Origin: Apostichopus japonicus
Taxonomy: Eukaryota; Echinodermata; Holothuroidea; Aspidochirotida; Stichopodidae
DNA: 64,000 nucleotides
NCBI RefSeq assembly: GCF_037975245.1
Contig: NC_092567.1
Span: forward strand, 6,022,214-6,086,213
Direction of reading: 5' to 3'
The first letter of the stretch is position 1. The number at the start of each line of letters is the position of its first letter. The position numbers and the translations under genes were made by a program. Shown in pieces: positions 23,395 to 34,300 of this stretch. The notes under the pieces were generated by a model. That model worked only from the letters and a program-made list of their open reading frames with translations, was not told the DNA's origin and searched no databases.

Positions 23395-26346
23395 CTTGGA
23401 GGAAATGTACCAAAGAAATGTTGAAAATGGTATCACCTGGAGGTGAAAGAGAAAATACAAAATAACTCAACTTTCCATTCACTAAATTTATCAATGTGAA
23501 AATTCATCAGGTCTGTGATCATTTTTGTAACAGACATCAACGTCTTTCCTTGTGTCTTATTAATAAGCATATATGAATATTTTATAGAGCTGTATTCTCA
23601 GGGCAGCATATATTTTGTTTTATATTTCTGTTTTTATCTTTGGGTTTGTTGGACTGACATAGCTAACAGCACAGGACTAATATCATTATTCAAAGCACCT
23701 TTGCCTTTATCTTAAAACTGCTATTTAAGAATATGTTTTGCATCTGAGGTAATCAATACAGTCAGTTATTTACAACACTTGAAGTGGTAACTGATCAACT
23801 CCATGTTACGTCCTAAGAGTTGTGAAGCCCCCCCCCCCCCCCCCCCAATAAAAGACATGTTTGGAAAATTGCTGGAATATTTCTAACAAATTTGTGAGCT
23901 ATCTTCCATAGGACTGCAACAGAAAATATATGTAGAAAGCACATGTGCTGGAGTTTCCTGGAAATATCTCTTAAACGGCCAGTATAATAACTAAAGTGCA
24001 AATAATGTACATCTTAAGCAGAACACATTACGAGAATCCTTCAACACTGTTGACCAATGGCTAAGAATTGAATTCTGAATTACTTTGATTTTTACTCTGA
24101 GGACATGTATATGGTCCAGAAGGTTCATGCATGTTTTGTATTACTGACTGAAAACAACATATCCACACATTACAGTAAACCCACTAAAGACTTCCATTTG
24201 TAATCCCTAAGTATATAGCTCATTGACAAATGACATAAAACCTAAATTATCTTCAGATTTAAATTTGACATCAATTTTCTTGGGTTTTAGATGTACTGAG
24301 AAGGGAAGGGTAAGAAAGGTTAGGATGGAAACAGAGAAATGTTTCCTGTTAGTCATTCTACATGGTTCTAACTTAGTGTGGGTTTGGTTCTAACTTAGTG
24401 TGTGTATGGGTCTCATTTTGTGTGCAGTGACTCTATTTAATTGTTAGGGGACATGCACTTATGAATTAAATTTATTGTTTATGAGCCTGCCATACATTTT
24501 ACTGCCTATTATTTTCGGCAATTAGGCTGACAATACAGAGGAGTCTGGCTGCACTATTAAGACCGAGTACTACGCTTACCTGCCACCCAACACTACAGTA
24601 TGACAAACTGATAAATTAGAAGGGATCAAGTCATCTGAATATTTTGTTCCTTCATTTATGATGAATACACAAAACAAAGAAATGGACCTGGATATTAAAC
24701 ACATACACCTCTTTGTGTAGTTTTACACATTGGTATGCAATACAATGTATGGCATGCAGTGTCTAACATACAGTATGGTGTATGTACTGTATGTTGAGGC
24801 CTTTATCTTCCCCTCTGGCCCTTAGGGAATTTGCTGATCAAGCAAGATTCAAAACAATTGCTGTTCCTCCAGGATTTAGGCAGTAACAAAATCACTTTCT
24901 ACCCAGAATCAAATCTAATTTTAAATAACACCCAGCATATCAGTCCTGCTATACACTAATTATACACTAATCATTACCATCAGCATATTGTAAACCATTC
25001 TGTGCAAGATCCACATCATGTGACCCCCAAAGATCGCCTCAAGAAAGATTAATCCACATTTACCTAATGAGGAGATAAAGACAAAGACAATAAGAAACAT
25101 ATCTGAACTAGATGTTTAATGCAAACGATAAAATCCCATGTTTTTAAGTTTGCCTTTTTAATATTTACTCAACAGTTATTCCACTGCTCACAGATACACA
25201 AGCTTATGCTAAAATGACTCAATAATTGCAAGTTCATTCATTTTATTGCAAGGCGCTTTTATTTTAAAGTTGAATAATTTTTGGAAATTTATCCATAAAG
25301 AAAACAAAAGGCAAAACTTGGTAACATGTTTGCAATCCTATGAATTGGACTAACTTGATCAGCACACATTCTAATTGGTACTTTCAACGTTGTTTGATGC
25401 AGCAGGCCAATGAAGTTGTTCATCTTTGTATGAACACCAAATTTGTAATTCTGTTACTTTGAAGTCAAGCAAAGTTAGGCCTAATTACTGGTCTAGATTG
25501 CTTTTGTCAAACTATTGGTATATAAGTGTGAAGCAGAAGCTGCTCTATTACATAAATGTTGTTGTTTTTGCTTTCACAACTTTCCCAGTAACTTAATTTC
25601 TAACTTTGCCAATAGATAGCAACCTGATGCACCCCCTCCCCCCAACCCAAACATACTCTTATAACATAATTACTCAATTACAGACTAACTTTAAGAACAT
25701 AAAAATAATACAACTGCATTAAGGATTTCAGATGACAAAACATGCTGGATCCTACAAGAACTTGTCATATTGTGTTGTACGATCTTCTGTGATAGAATCA
25801 TACACAGTTGCTTGTCATAGTGCAATATTCAATACCTATCATTATCCATGACAACTATTTAATACAGTATGATGGGATGGAAGGACCTTGTCATAAATTA
25901 CATAATATCCAATCAACCTGGAGACAGTGTGAACATGAAGCCTTCATTAGCATTATATGCTCACACAGGAATGAAGCTGTTACATTATGAAACAATGGAG
26001 ATGTACTTGGCATCAGAATGGTACAATTTGTAGAGATGATGCTACAATTTAGAGAAATACTGAACAAAAGAGGTCTCACAGAATCCCTGAGTTTAAGACA
26101 CAACCTTTAGCAGTATTCTAACTAGATTGTTCATATGTTATGTCTTGGTTTGCAGTAATTGGAACTGATGGGGCTTGGTGGGGGGGGGGGGTGCTGGATG
26201 ATAGACTTTCCGATGTGGAAATTTTCCTTGAGGGATCATCTGATATGTCATGGAGTAAAAATATCCAGTTAAACAAGTGTATTCTCATGGAGGAGGGGGA
26301 TGGGTGGATGTGGTAAGAATCAGGTAGTGGACCATGCAATCATTAC

Positions 26347-26451
26347 CCTGCTCATGTAAACTGTACATATTCTTCCAAGAGCTGTAACCCGGATATGAAA
26401 CTGGTAAATCCCTAAAACGGTCTATCTCAGGACTGAATAATTCCAGTTTAC
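26347..26451 (-). CDS. Candidate exon, unknown gene (copy B)
   Basis: On the minus strand an acceptor (TTTTCTCATCATCAG) leads to a 105-bp open stretch reading KLELFSPEIDRFRDLPVSYP, then GYSSWKNMYSLHEQ, and a GTAATG donor. Composition is soluble and mixed, unlike the low-complexity frames nearby. The first residues stay in the same frame in copy A. I do not recognise the protein. Confidence 0.35.
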
Positions 26452-27360
26452 CTGATGATGAGAAAAAACAAAATGCATTTGGCAATCAGTTATAATGTTA
26501 TTATTCATGTAAATTGACATCACCCGGTCTGCAAGTAGCTGCATTCTACCATGTAACATTGTCAAACACAGAACACAGCTACTATAAACATATGGTATGC
26601 TACTGTAGTTTCAAAATAATTACTCAGTTGTAATTATAATAACAATGTAAAGAAAATAATGTAACTAGAAAACAAATCTATAGACTGTACAAGATGAGTT
26701 CAAGGTTTCATAATGCTTCCCACAGTGAATATACAGCTCAACTAATACCAAACTAATTGAAATATAAACAATCATTAATCTGAAATTGAGGCAAGCATTG
26801 AATCTTCAATACAAACTAAGTGAAATATGTGATAAAGAATAGTATAATTTATCTTAGGATAAACAAAGACTTAAAAAGTAGTTTCTGGTGACACATTGAA
26901 TATTCAGTCAAAGTTTAAGTAATACCACTAGCAATCTACAATCTGGGTTATATTCTATTGAGAAACAAGACTTATAATGATACAGCCCTGAAAATAGAAT
27001 CAAGCCTGAAGAAAATATGATGAAGGATTCTGGTCACATAATTTAGGAACCAATGGTTCACTGTACTGTCTATATGTTGATAAATTTGTAGGATTTCAAA
27101 AATGCTGACATTGTTCTATCATTGATTGAGTTAAAGTACATGTTTTTCTATCAGTTGATTTTGATATATATACTGTTATTACTGTATATAGCATTTTGTT
27201 CTGTGCAGTCTTGGTGTGAGGAGGGTGGTGGGGTTGGGTGGTGGCTACAGTTTTAAGCTAAGTGCCCAGTGAAATATGTGATACAACTGTGCATGGAACT
27301 GTGCCTGGCTCTCAATGTTACTGGTTTTGTGTACACTTTACTTGAATAATGCTTCTTTAG

Positions 27361-27507
27361 CCTCACAAGATGTGATTGTGAATCTTAGAACTGGTGTGCG
27401 ACAGTTTTTCAGGAGTTTGAAGAAAAATATCAGAGAATTAAGTGAGAAGCAAACCCAGCCATCATCTTCAGCTGATATGATAGACATACTTGAGATGAAT
27501 ACCAAAG
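27361..27507 (+). CDS. Candidate exon, unknown gene (copy B)
   Basis: A GCTTCTTTAG acceptor precedes 147 bp open as SQDVIVNLRTGVRQFFRSLK, then KNIRELSEKQTQPSSSADMI, then DILEMNTK. It is charged, helix-like sequence. The possible donor G-GTGGAG is weak. The same frame in copy A has one stop and several changes. Function unknown. It lies on the strand opposite to the 26347-26451 candidate, so they cannot belong to one transcript. Confidence 0.35.
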
Positions 27508-29065
27508 GTGGAGGTGATTTGCATTACATTTTGAATCATATTTTCTAATATTTAAGCAAATGCGTAAAATAGTCAACTCTACTGTACTACAGTAAATAAA
27601 CATCATAACAAACAAAGTACATTAAAAGTTCAAGAATATATCCATAGTTTTTTGACCTGTGTGTTACCTATCCAAATTAATCCAGGTTTTTGTTTTGTTT
27701 GATGGAGTGTTCATTACAAATACCTCTAACACAAAGCTCAGCAATACAGACTGAGTTGACTTCTTTAATGTTTCTACAGCACTATGGAATATTTAAAATG
27801 GTATTCGAGTTTTTGGTTTAATCTGAAGAAAATAAATAACTAAACAGAATACATATTTGTAGGTAACCAAGCAGCTTTCATACAAACCAACAAGTTGTCT
27901 TCCAGTCTTACCATTCTAGAAGTGTCAGGAGTTCTAGAAGAATTTATTCATTTGAGTCTCAGAAGGCATTTTTTTTAAGCTTGGCAAATAGTAAAATGTA
28001 CCAGAGGGTGCTTAGGCAGCTCTTGTGTCATGGCTTATTACAATCATACCAGGTACTGGATTAATCCAGCAAGAATCCGATCATTTTAATGACCTTACTA
28101 GAGATTAATTCTGTCACTTGCATTCTGAGTGGATGAGTTAAAACTTGTTACAAAATTCGTTTAGTCAGAGTGAATGGAGGTAAAAGAGTATTCCTTGATG
28201 TGAGATGCTATCCAAAAAACCTACCTGAGGTTGTTGAAACCTTACTATCACTGTAATATACTAACCATTAATGTGATTACCATCACATGGAAGAAATATC
28301 AGATGATGAAACATTCATTGTCCTTGTCAGCACAGTATGAACGTGACTTCCATCGAGAACTGGTAACTACAGGGGGAATAGGTGATCCCCGAACAGCTCG
28401 CTTCATAATTAACCTAATGAAGAGAAAAGAAAGTGATGTGAATGAGATTTAAGTCCTAATTATAGGAGACATTGAGAATGTCAGTCAGAAATAGATATGT
28501 GAATGTCTCTGGCTAACTACCCTGTATACATGGACAATCACAGAGAAAAAAATACAGAGGAAGGAAAGTACAGTTCAGTTTCCAATAACCAGGTATTAAG
28601 TGTAAAAACAATTAGCCAGTTAAGCATCAAACTTGAACCGGGTTGTCCGTTGTTTAGTGGAAGTGGCACATAAAGGTGTGGTGCAGTGATATAAATGAGC
28701 TCCCAAAGGAGAGTCCAACCTCACACGAACCCAACTATGCATGGTTTGGGCTTGACTGAGAAATTTCGCACCTCTCTTTCGTATTGACGACAGAATGTCT
28801 TTTGAATTTCCACTAATTAGGAGATACTGTAATTGTATCTAATTTAGTGTGTCAGCTTTGGTGGATGTGTTTTCATATTATTTTTCTTTATTTAATGGCA
28901 CCAGGCCCCTGGAGATTGCATTGGCTACATTGACCTAGTTACACCACTCTCAGGGGGGGGTCTCTTTCTAGATTTTAGATCACCAAAGGTTTATAAAGTA
29001 CCCTGTTCAACTGGTCAATAGCAATACAATATTGTTAGTTCTTTCTACAAATTTGGCAGATGAAG

Positions 29066-29205
29066 ACACTTATAACCTCAAAATTTTGAGTTAAAAGTTT
29101 TGAGAGATGAAAAAGTCAAAATTTTGACTTTTGAGGTGAAAATCTTGAGATAAAAATTCCAAATATTGAGAAAGAAAATTCCAAATTTTGAAATTTGGGG
29201 ACACT
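29066..29205 (+). repeat. Cluster of AAATTTT palindromes (copy B)
   Basis: Counterpart of 20130-20270. The 22-bp palindrome is intact at 29111-29132. Confidence 0.6.
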
Positions 29206-29959
29206 TATATATTTTTTTAAGCCACCGTACTTAGTCGCCGAAGTAAGATCAGTTTTGAGACCAATTAGATTTCTTAAATCCAACTGCAGTGACTGGATCA
29301 GCAATGTTTAAAAATTAAAGAAGCATAAGTGACAATTCTTTATTCACAGCTGTACATTCTCAGATTAGTAGGAAGTATTTCCAGTTGTGTTTATAGTGTT
29401 TATAGTGGCTGGACTTACAAGGGTACTGCAAAGCTCTCCAAATCTTTAGTACAGTATTTTCACATAGTTAGTGGAATCTGCATTTTGAGCACATGAGGAC
29501 ATGTCAGTAATAGAAATACTTAATCTGATTTTACTCTGTGGAATATATAGCTGAGCCCTAGCCGGGTGCTGGGGGCTTCAGAAGAGCTCTGTAACATCTC
29601 TTCTACTTCATGTCCTCTTGTACTAAGTATAAAGCATGTAAATACATGTTAGAGAGAAAAAAGTAATTTCTATGAAGTATAAATCTAAGCCCTGGTGGGA
29701 GTCCCTGGGGACTTTAGCTGAGGCATTTTCACTTTTCAGATATTTCATGTTCTCTGATAGTGATTTTGCAGACCAAGTGGAGCCTATGGGGGAGGGGGGC
29801 AAGTGCTCACTACCCTAATACTGTAGATGCCAGTGCTTGTATATGTTTGAATATGTTTATGTTAAATGGTAGTTAGCTCTCAAATATGCAAGGAAGACAT
29901 GTTATCATGACATGATATTGATAAAGAGTGGCAGGGGAATTTAAATTCCTTAACCATGC

Positions 29960-30181
29960 TTGCTAGCCAGCAGTTTGGTGAATCAAGTCACAACAAACCA
30001 GATTTACTTCATTCTTACCATTCCTATGGAACTCTCTGCATCAAGAAGTGTAGGATACTGGAAGAAGCTTGATAGGTTCATAGGTCCTGATCTCCTCTAT
30101 CTAGTACAGTCTCTGTCTTCATATTCACTAGAGGGTTTCTTCCTACGGTTGAATTATTACATCATGGAGCCGTCAGATTGA
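29960..30181 (+). pseudogene. Coding-like stretch across the right duplication edge
   Basis: Open to a TGA at 30179-30181. It includes MELSASRSVGYWKKLDRFIG, then PDLLYLVQSLSSYSLEGFFL. The first half has in-frame stops in copy A (near 21100), and the second half lies beyond the duplication breakpoint at about 30075. A second frame is also open for 37 codons here, so coding status is uncertain. Confidence 0.25.
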
Positions 30182-31445
30182 GCCTCAGTGACTTCTAAAT
30201 CAAAAGTGAAACACTAAACATGAAATCAAATTAGTTATTCAGATATTTTTAGACTTCAGAAACAAAAGTATACTCACTTACAAAGAAAAACCCATGGTAG
30301 CAGTTCCACTTTGATCCATCATTTAATTTAGTGATTATACAGTATTAGTGTTTGGTTTCTGAAGCTTTTTGAAAGTTCTTAGGAACTTTTGCATTCAGAT
30401 AGCAACGTGACACTACAGCAGCCTTTGTGGGCAATCAACTTTACATGTTAGTTGTAAAAGACCCCTACACTTTTACTAAGTAAATTATGTAAAGGTGCAT
30501 ATAATTGATTTGTGATATTGAAGCTAAAGATACATCAATAGGAACTGAGCATTACCAGCACAAACCCTGGAAATTCTGGATATGTTCCAATAATGGGTTG
30601 TCTTTGACCAGCAAGGGCGATGTAAAGCATTGCAGTATTATGGGTGACAAACTACAATAATGTTTGTATATGATATGGGATATTGAATCTCAATCTCTGG
30701 AAAACCTTGCACTTCATTTGACCTTTACTCACTGGCAGGTTAGTACTTAAATCTACAATATACCAGGAGAGGAAACAACTCCAGAGTACTTTAAGAGTAG
30801 GTTTTTATGACTACATAGTTTGAATAAAACCTTTCAGATACAGTAGTTGGATGATCTCGCAAATGTAGAACACTTCTTCAATAAACTAATGTGATGAGTA
30901 TTCTGAGGGAGGAAACCCTCTCCTTCAACTTGTAACCAACTAACAGGCTAGCATCACCATATTTCAGCTAGTCCTACATTGTGCTGATCCTAGGACACGC
31001 TTTATGCTGGCATTGCGGACTTTTGAATGTTTTCATTAAAACCATTGGACTAGGCCATCGTTAGGCTGCACTTTTCTTATATGACTAAAGAAGACCTAAG
31101 CCATAACTTCAACGTTATGATGTCCCTGTCCTTGTAGGTACATAGCCTAACAATATGAAAGGAAAACACGACATACATTTCTTCTTTGGCAATTGCAATA
31201 TACTTAGTCTGTTTCTTTCAGTATCACCATCTGAAATATATTGCAATATCTTCATATTAGTAAGCCAGTACTGTAGCTTCAGGGAATCACGTTAAACAAA
31301 CAGAGAAGTACAACCATACAACCGTTCTTCAAACGCTGCTTTACACTGTGTCGTTGGTTTGTTTAGATTTTGAAGATGAGACTTGTTCAAGTCGTTTCAT
31401 TGCCCACGAGGGAAATACCCCTCTTTTTCAGATATATGATCAATC
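30182..31445. other. No gene recognised
   Basis: AT-rich unassigned sequence. Ends at the TAG/CTA microsatellite tail of the LINE fragment that follows. Confidence 0.4.
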
Positions 31446-31985
31446 TTAGTAGTAGTAGTACGTTGAGTCTCGTCTATCCGACATGCTCAGTGATTAACCT
31501 CCGCCACGTATCACGATCTTGCGCAAGGTTTATTGCTTTTTCGAAATTGTTAATATTAATGTCCTTGAATTGCGATTTTATTTTTCCAAGCAATGTAGTC
31601 ACGGGCCTTCCAACTGGTTTAGCAGTATGTCTCAGTGCTTCTCTTAATTAAAGCAACCTTTGCTGGAGCGTCCTCTTGGAGTCATGCTACATGACCGAAA
31701 AATCTCAATCTTCTATGTGCGACTATCAATGACCACGGTGTTTGGTTGGTTTTGTTGTAGAGCTCATCATTTGATAACCAATTATTATTGGTCCATCTAA
31801 TGTTGAGAATATTTCAATGTAGTCTCCTTTGAAAAGTGTCAATTTTGCGATCAAGATCCTTCGTTGTGCCCCACAGTTCGCAATTGTACAAAAAAAATAC
31901 TCTTTAATAAAGTCTCAAAGATCCTAAGCTTAATTTTCCGGCTTATGTTTTTGCTTTTAAAAATGCTTGACAATCTTCCAATTCA
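31446..31985 (-). mobile_element. LINE fragment: C-terminal third of reverse transcriptase
   Basis: On the minus strand, from 31985 downward, the translation reads (in pieces) GRLSSIFKSKNISRKIKLRI, FETLLKSIF, LYNCELWGTTKDLDRKIDTF, HRRLRFFGHVA and AQDRDTWRRLITEHVG, with a stop at 31474-31476. The Y-N-C-E-x-W, RLR-x-FGHV and A-x-DR-x-x-WR motifs are the conserved tail of many non-LTR reverse transcriptases. It is dead: a frameshift at an eight-A run (about 31890), in-frame stops (H-stop-N, VA-stop-L) and another shift near 31650. The 3' end runs into (TAC)n at about 31446-31462, as in the related copy at 56934-57036. Confidence 0.75.
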
Positions 31986-31997
31986 AATAATAGCAAT

Positions 31998-32110
31998 CAG
32001 TGGCGTAGCTACGGGGGGCGTGGGGGCGACACTGAGCCCCCCATGAAAGCTCGTCGCCCCCCCCCCCCAGTCGCCCCCCCCCCCACTGGGATTTTGGGTG
32101 TCGAAAAAAA
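31998..32110 (+). mobile_element. One end of a hAT-like element
   Basis: CAGTGGCGTAGCTACGGGGG begins at 31998, a classic hAT-type terminal sequence, followed by G/C-rich runs typical of such MITEs. I found no matching inverted end downstream, so it is truncated or degraded. It starts immediately upstream of the 5' edge of the LINE fragment. Confidence 0.5.
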
Positions 32111-32565
32111 ATATATCATTGGTCTGAATGGTCTCGAATCTCCATGATGACCACTCATGAACGACCCTTCGACGGCGGACCAGCAGTAGGCTATAGTTGC
32201 TGAAAACCTGACGTGACATAGCGCATAGGCCGAGAAGTCTACAGTATTCGCACTGTACTGAAAACGCATGTTAACGACCGTCGAATAATATAATTCTTGC
32301 TCTACAAGACTACAACACACATAATGTTTACTACTGAATCTGTGTGTTCGACTGTTCGGGCAAACTTTGCCGTTGTCACTCTTTTTTTATATATCCATTA
32401 TCCCTAACATGCAAATAAATACTAATACAAACAGCCTATCATTATCTTGTAACCAGTGCGTATTAACTGATCAAACAAGCTAGTGAGCAATACTATACCC
32501 TTATAGAAAGGTGGTCTCCAGGTTCTTGAATGCCAAAGAAGATGTTAATAGGTAAAAAATGCTGA

Positions 32566-32730
32566 CATCATACACATGTTTCGCACATCATTGCTCGCGC
32601 CATTGCCTCAATACCCTGTTACATTTTCAATCTGGTTTTCACTTCTGGGACGTACCCTGATGCTCTTAAAACCGCTAAAAACCAAATTTTCAAGAAAGGA
32701 GACAACACTATCGCTGAGAACTACCGGCCA
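32566..32730 (+). mobile_element. LINE reverse transcriptase fragment (N-terminal RT motif)
   Basis: The frame through 32581-32730 reads SHIIARAIASIPCYIFNLVF, TSGTYPDALKTAKNQIFKKG, DNTIAENYRP. The pattern SG-x-x-P-D-x-LK-x-A...FKKGD...NYRP is the start of the RT domain in many LINEs. It breaks exactly where a hAT-like end begins at 32732, and no continuation is seen after it. It is a short dead fragment. Confidence 0.75.
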
Positions 32731-32731
32731 A

Positions 32732-32790
32732 CAGTGGCGGAGCGTCCAAACAGTCAGGGGGCGGATGCCCCCCCCCCCCCCCGACGGACT
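32732..32790 (-). mobile_element. Solo end of the 2073-2449 MITE family
   Basis: CAGTGGCGGAGCGTCCAAAC followed by AGTCAGGGGGCGGATGCCCC matches the reverse complement of 2395-2449 for about 55 bp, then the match stops. Only this end is present. It directly follows NYRP of a LINE reverse transcriptase fragment. Confidence 0.6.
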
Positions 32791-34208
32791 CGACATGTCA
32801 CAAATGACTACATGAATTGACTATTACAACTATTGGTGAAATGTCGTATTTAGATTTGAGCAATTACGAGGTACGTGAAAAGACAAAACATCGTTTGATT
32901 GCCTTACACTCTCTTTGCTGGTGCAAAGATTTAACTGCATAATGCAGCTATGACTTGGAATGGAATTAATTACAAAGGTGGTTGGGTGGAGAGGGATGAA
33001 AAATAGTTGTGTAGTTACATTTATTCCAATAATTTCATGATGATCAAGTGATTATTTGTAAAAACAAATTTAATTTAACTTTACACAGACACGTTTTGTC
33101 TGCACGATGTGTCTGCAAGATGTGTATGACTGAACAAGGGTGTTCAATTTATGTTATTCCATGTAGGTTTTAATATTCATTAAACATGTACTCCTTCAAA
33201 TCATTTGAACCCGACGGTATTCAAACTGTTGTGTTAATTGTTTGTTTATGCATCCACTAACAGATAATAGGGTGGGTGAATGAGTACATAAAATGCTTTT
33301 TTTGCCCAAATTTTAACCGGGGGTGGGGGTGCACGGGGACTAACACCCTACCGCTTAGGGAGAAATGTCAATGATAGCTTGATCTACTTGATATAGGTTG
33401 TGTTGTATTATTTACTTCCTCGACCCCTTCCTTAATACATACCCAATCGACGTCAGTTTATAAACTGTCTGTTTTCACCAGGTATGTATAACGTTACGTC
33501 TCTCGTACATTTATTTCTATTGGCGCCAAAATGTCTGCTACAAATTTCAAACATCACCCGCGAACAGCTGGAAAACACCTGTATATGCTATTGAATACCT
33601 GTTCACCTCTAGTATCTATCACTGACAACGAATGTTTTAGTGTAACATTAGTGGAGCTGCAGAGTACAGTACGCATTATATTCGTGGGAGTTGTTTGTTA
33701 CCATTGACTTGTTGCGTGGTTATTAAGATGGAATATTTAACGGAGAGGAACCACTGTTAATATAGTTAAGACAGTGATCATTGATCAGAGAGATGATTTG
33801 ACGGTATGGTATAGAGGCATAGGCTAGGATGTGTACAAAGGCCAGGCCAAACTTAATTAGGCTATAGGCTAGAGTAGTAATTAAGTTAGGCTATGTTAGA
33901 AATCTCACACATCACCTGCGAAAAACTAGAATTATACTTTGAGCGAGAGGACATGCTTAGCAAATCTAACTCATAAATAATAGAGATGTTAGCCTAGTTG
34001 TTGACTGAATATCAGAAAAGTCCAAGTTAAAACATATTTTAACTCTAAAGGAATTGAATAATATACAATCAGGACAATGATTTTTCTTTAGGGATCTCAA
34101 ATTAAGCGAAGAATAAGACCAGCGATTAACATTCTAGGTGAGCTGCTGCCTAAGGTCCTTAACTTCGAAAACAATTACTTCATTCTAGCTAACAAAAAGC
34201 ATCCATAG
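32791..34208. other. No gene recognised
   Basis: AT-rich unassigned sequence. No repeat boundary or exon supported. Confidence 0.4.
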
Positions 34209-34300
34209 TAGGGCTGTAACGGTTAAACGGTTAACCGGTTAACCGACCGAACGGCCGGATAAACGTCCGCCGTACATCGTATAAGTTTAACCGTTTTTGT
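34209..34300 (+). repeat. TAGGGCTGTAACGG element end with palindrome
   Basis: TAGGGCTGTAACGGTTAA is a commonly seen terminus of hAT-like MITEs (recollection, not checked). It is followed by the perfect 18-bp palindrome CGGTTAACCGGTTAACCG (34228-34245) and by a CGGCCGGATAAACGTCCG stretch. The opposite end was not found. Confidence 0.4.

Larger units (their letters stand above)
23141..30075 (+). repeat. Segmental duplication, right copy (B)
   Basis: Collinear with 11460-21142 minus its 2.74-kb insertion. Shares even small tandem features, such as GGTTCTAACTTAGTGTG repeated twice (24364-24403, compare 12680-12720). It holds the empty TTAA site at 24695-24698. Several coding-like stretches stay open here but are broken in copy A. 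Confidence 0.85.

Noticed and set aside
19233-28340. Frame reading VNGGKRVFLDVRCYP and MEEISDDE in both duplication copies (19233-19403, 28170-28340)
   Set aside because: Same length in both copies and protein-like in places, but it has two internal stops in each copy. A different frame is open over the same bases, so coding status cannot be decided.
31983-32320. Minus-strand frames of 78 and 103 codons
   Set aside because: They cross the G/C runs of a hAT-like end; their Gly/Pro-rich parts derive from the homopolymers.
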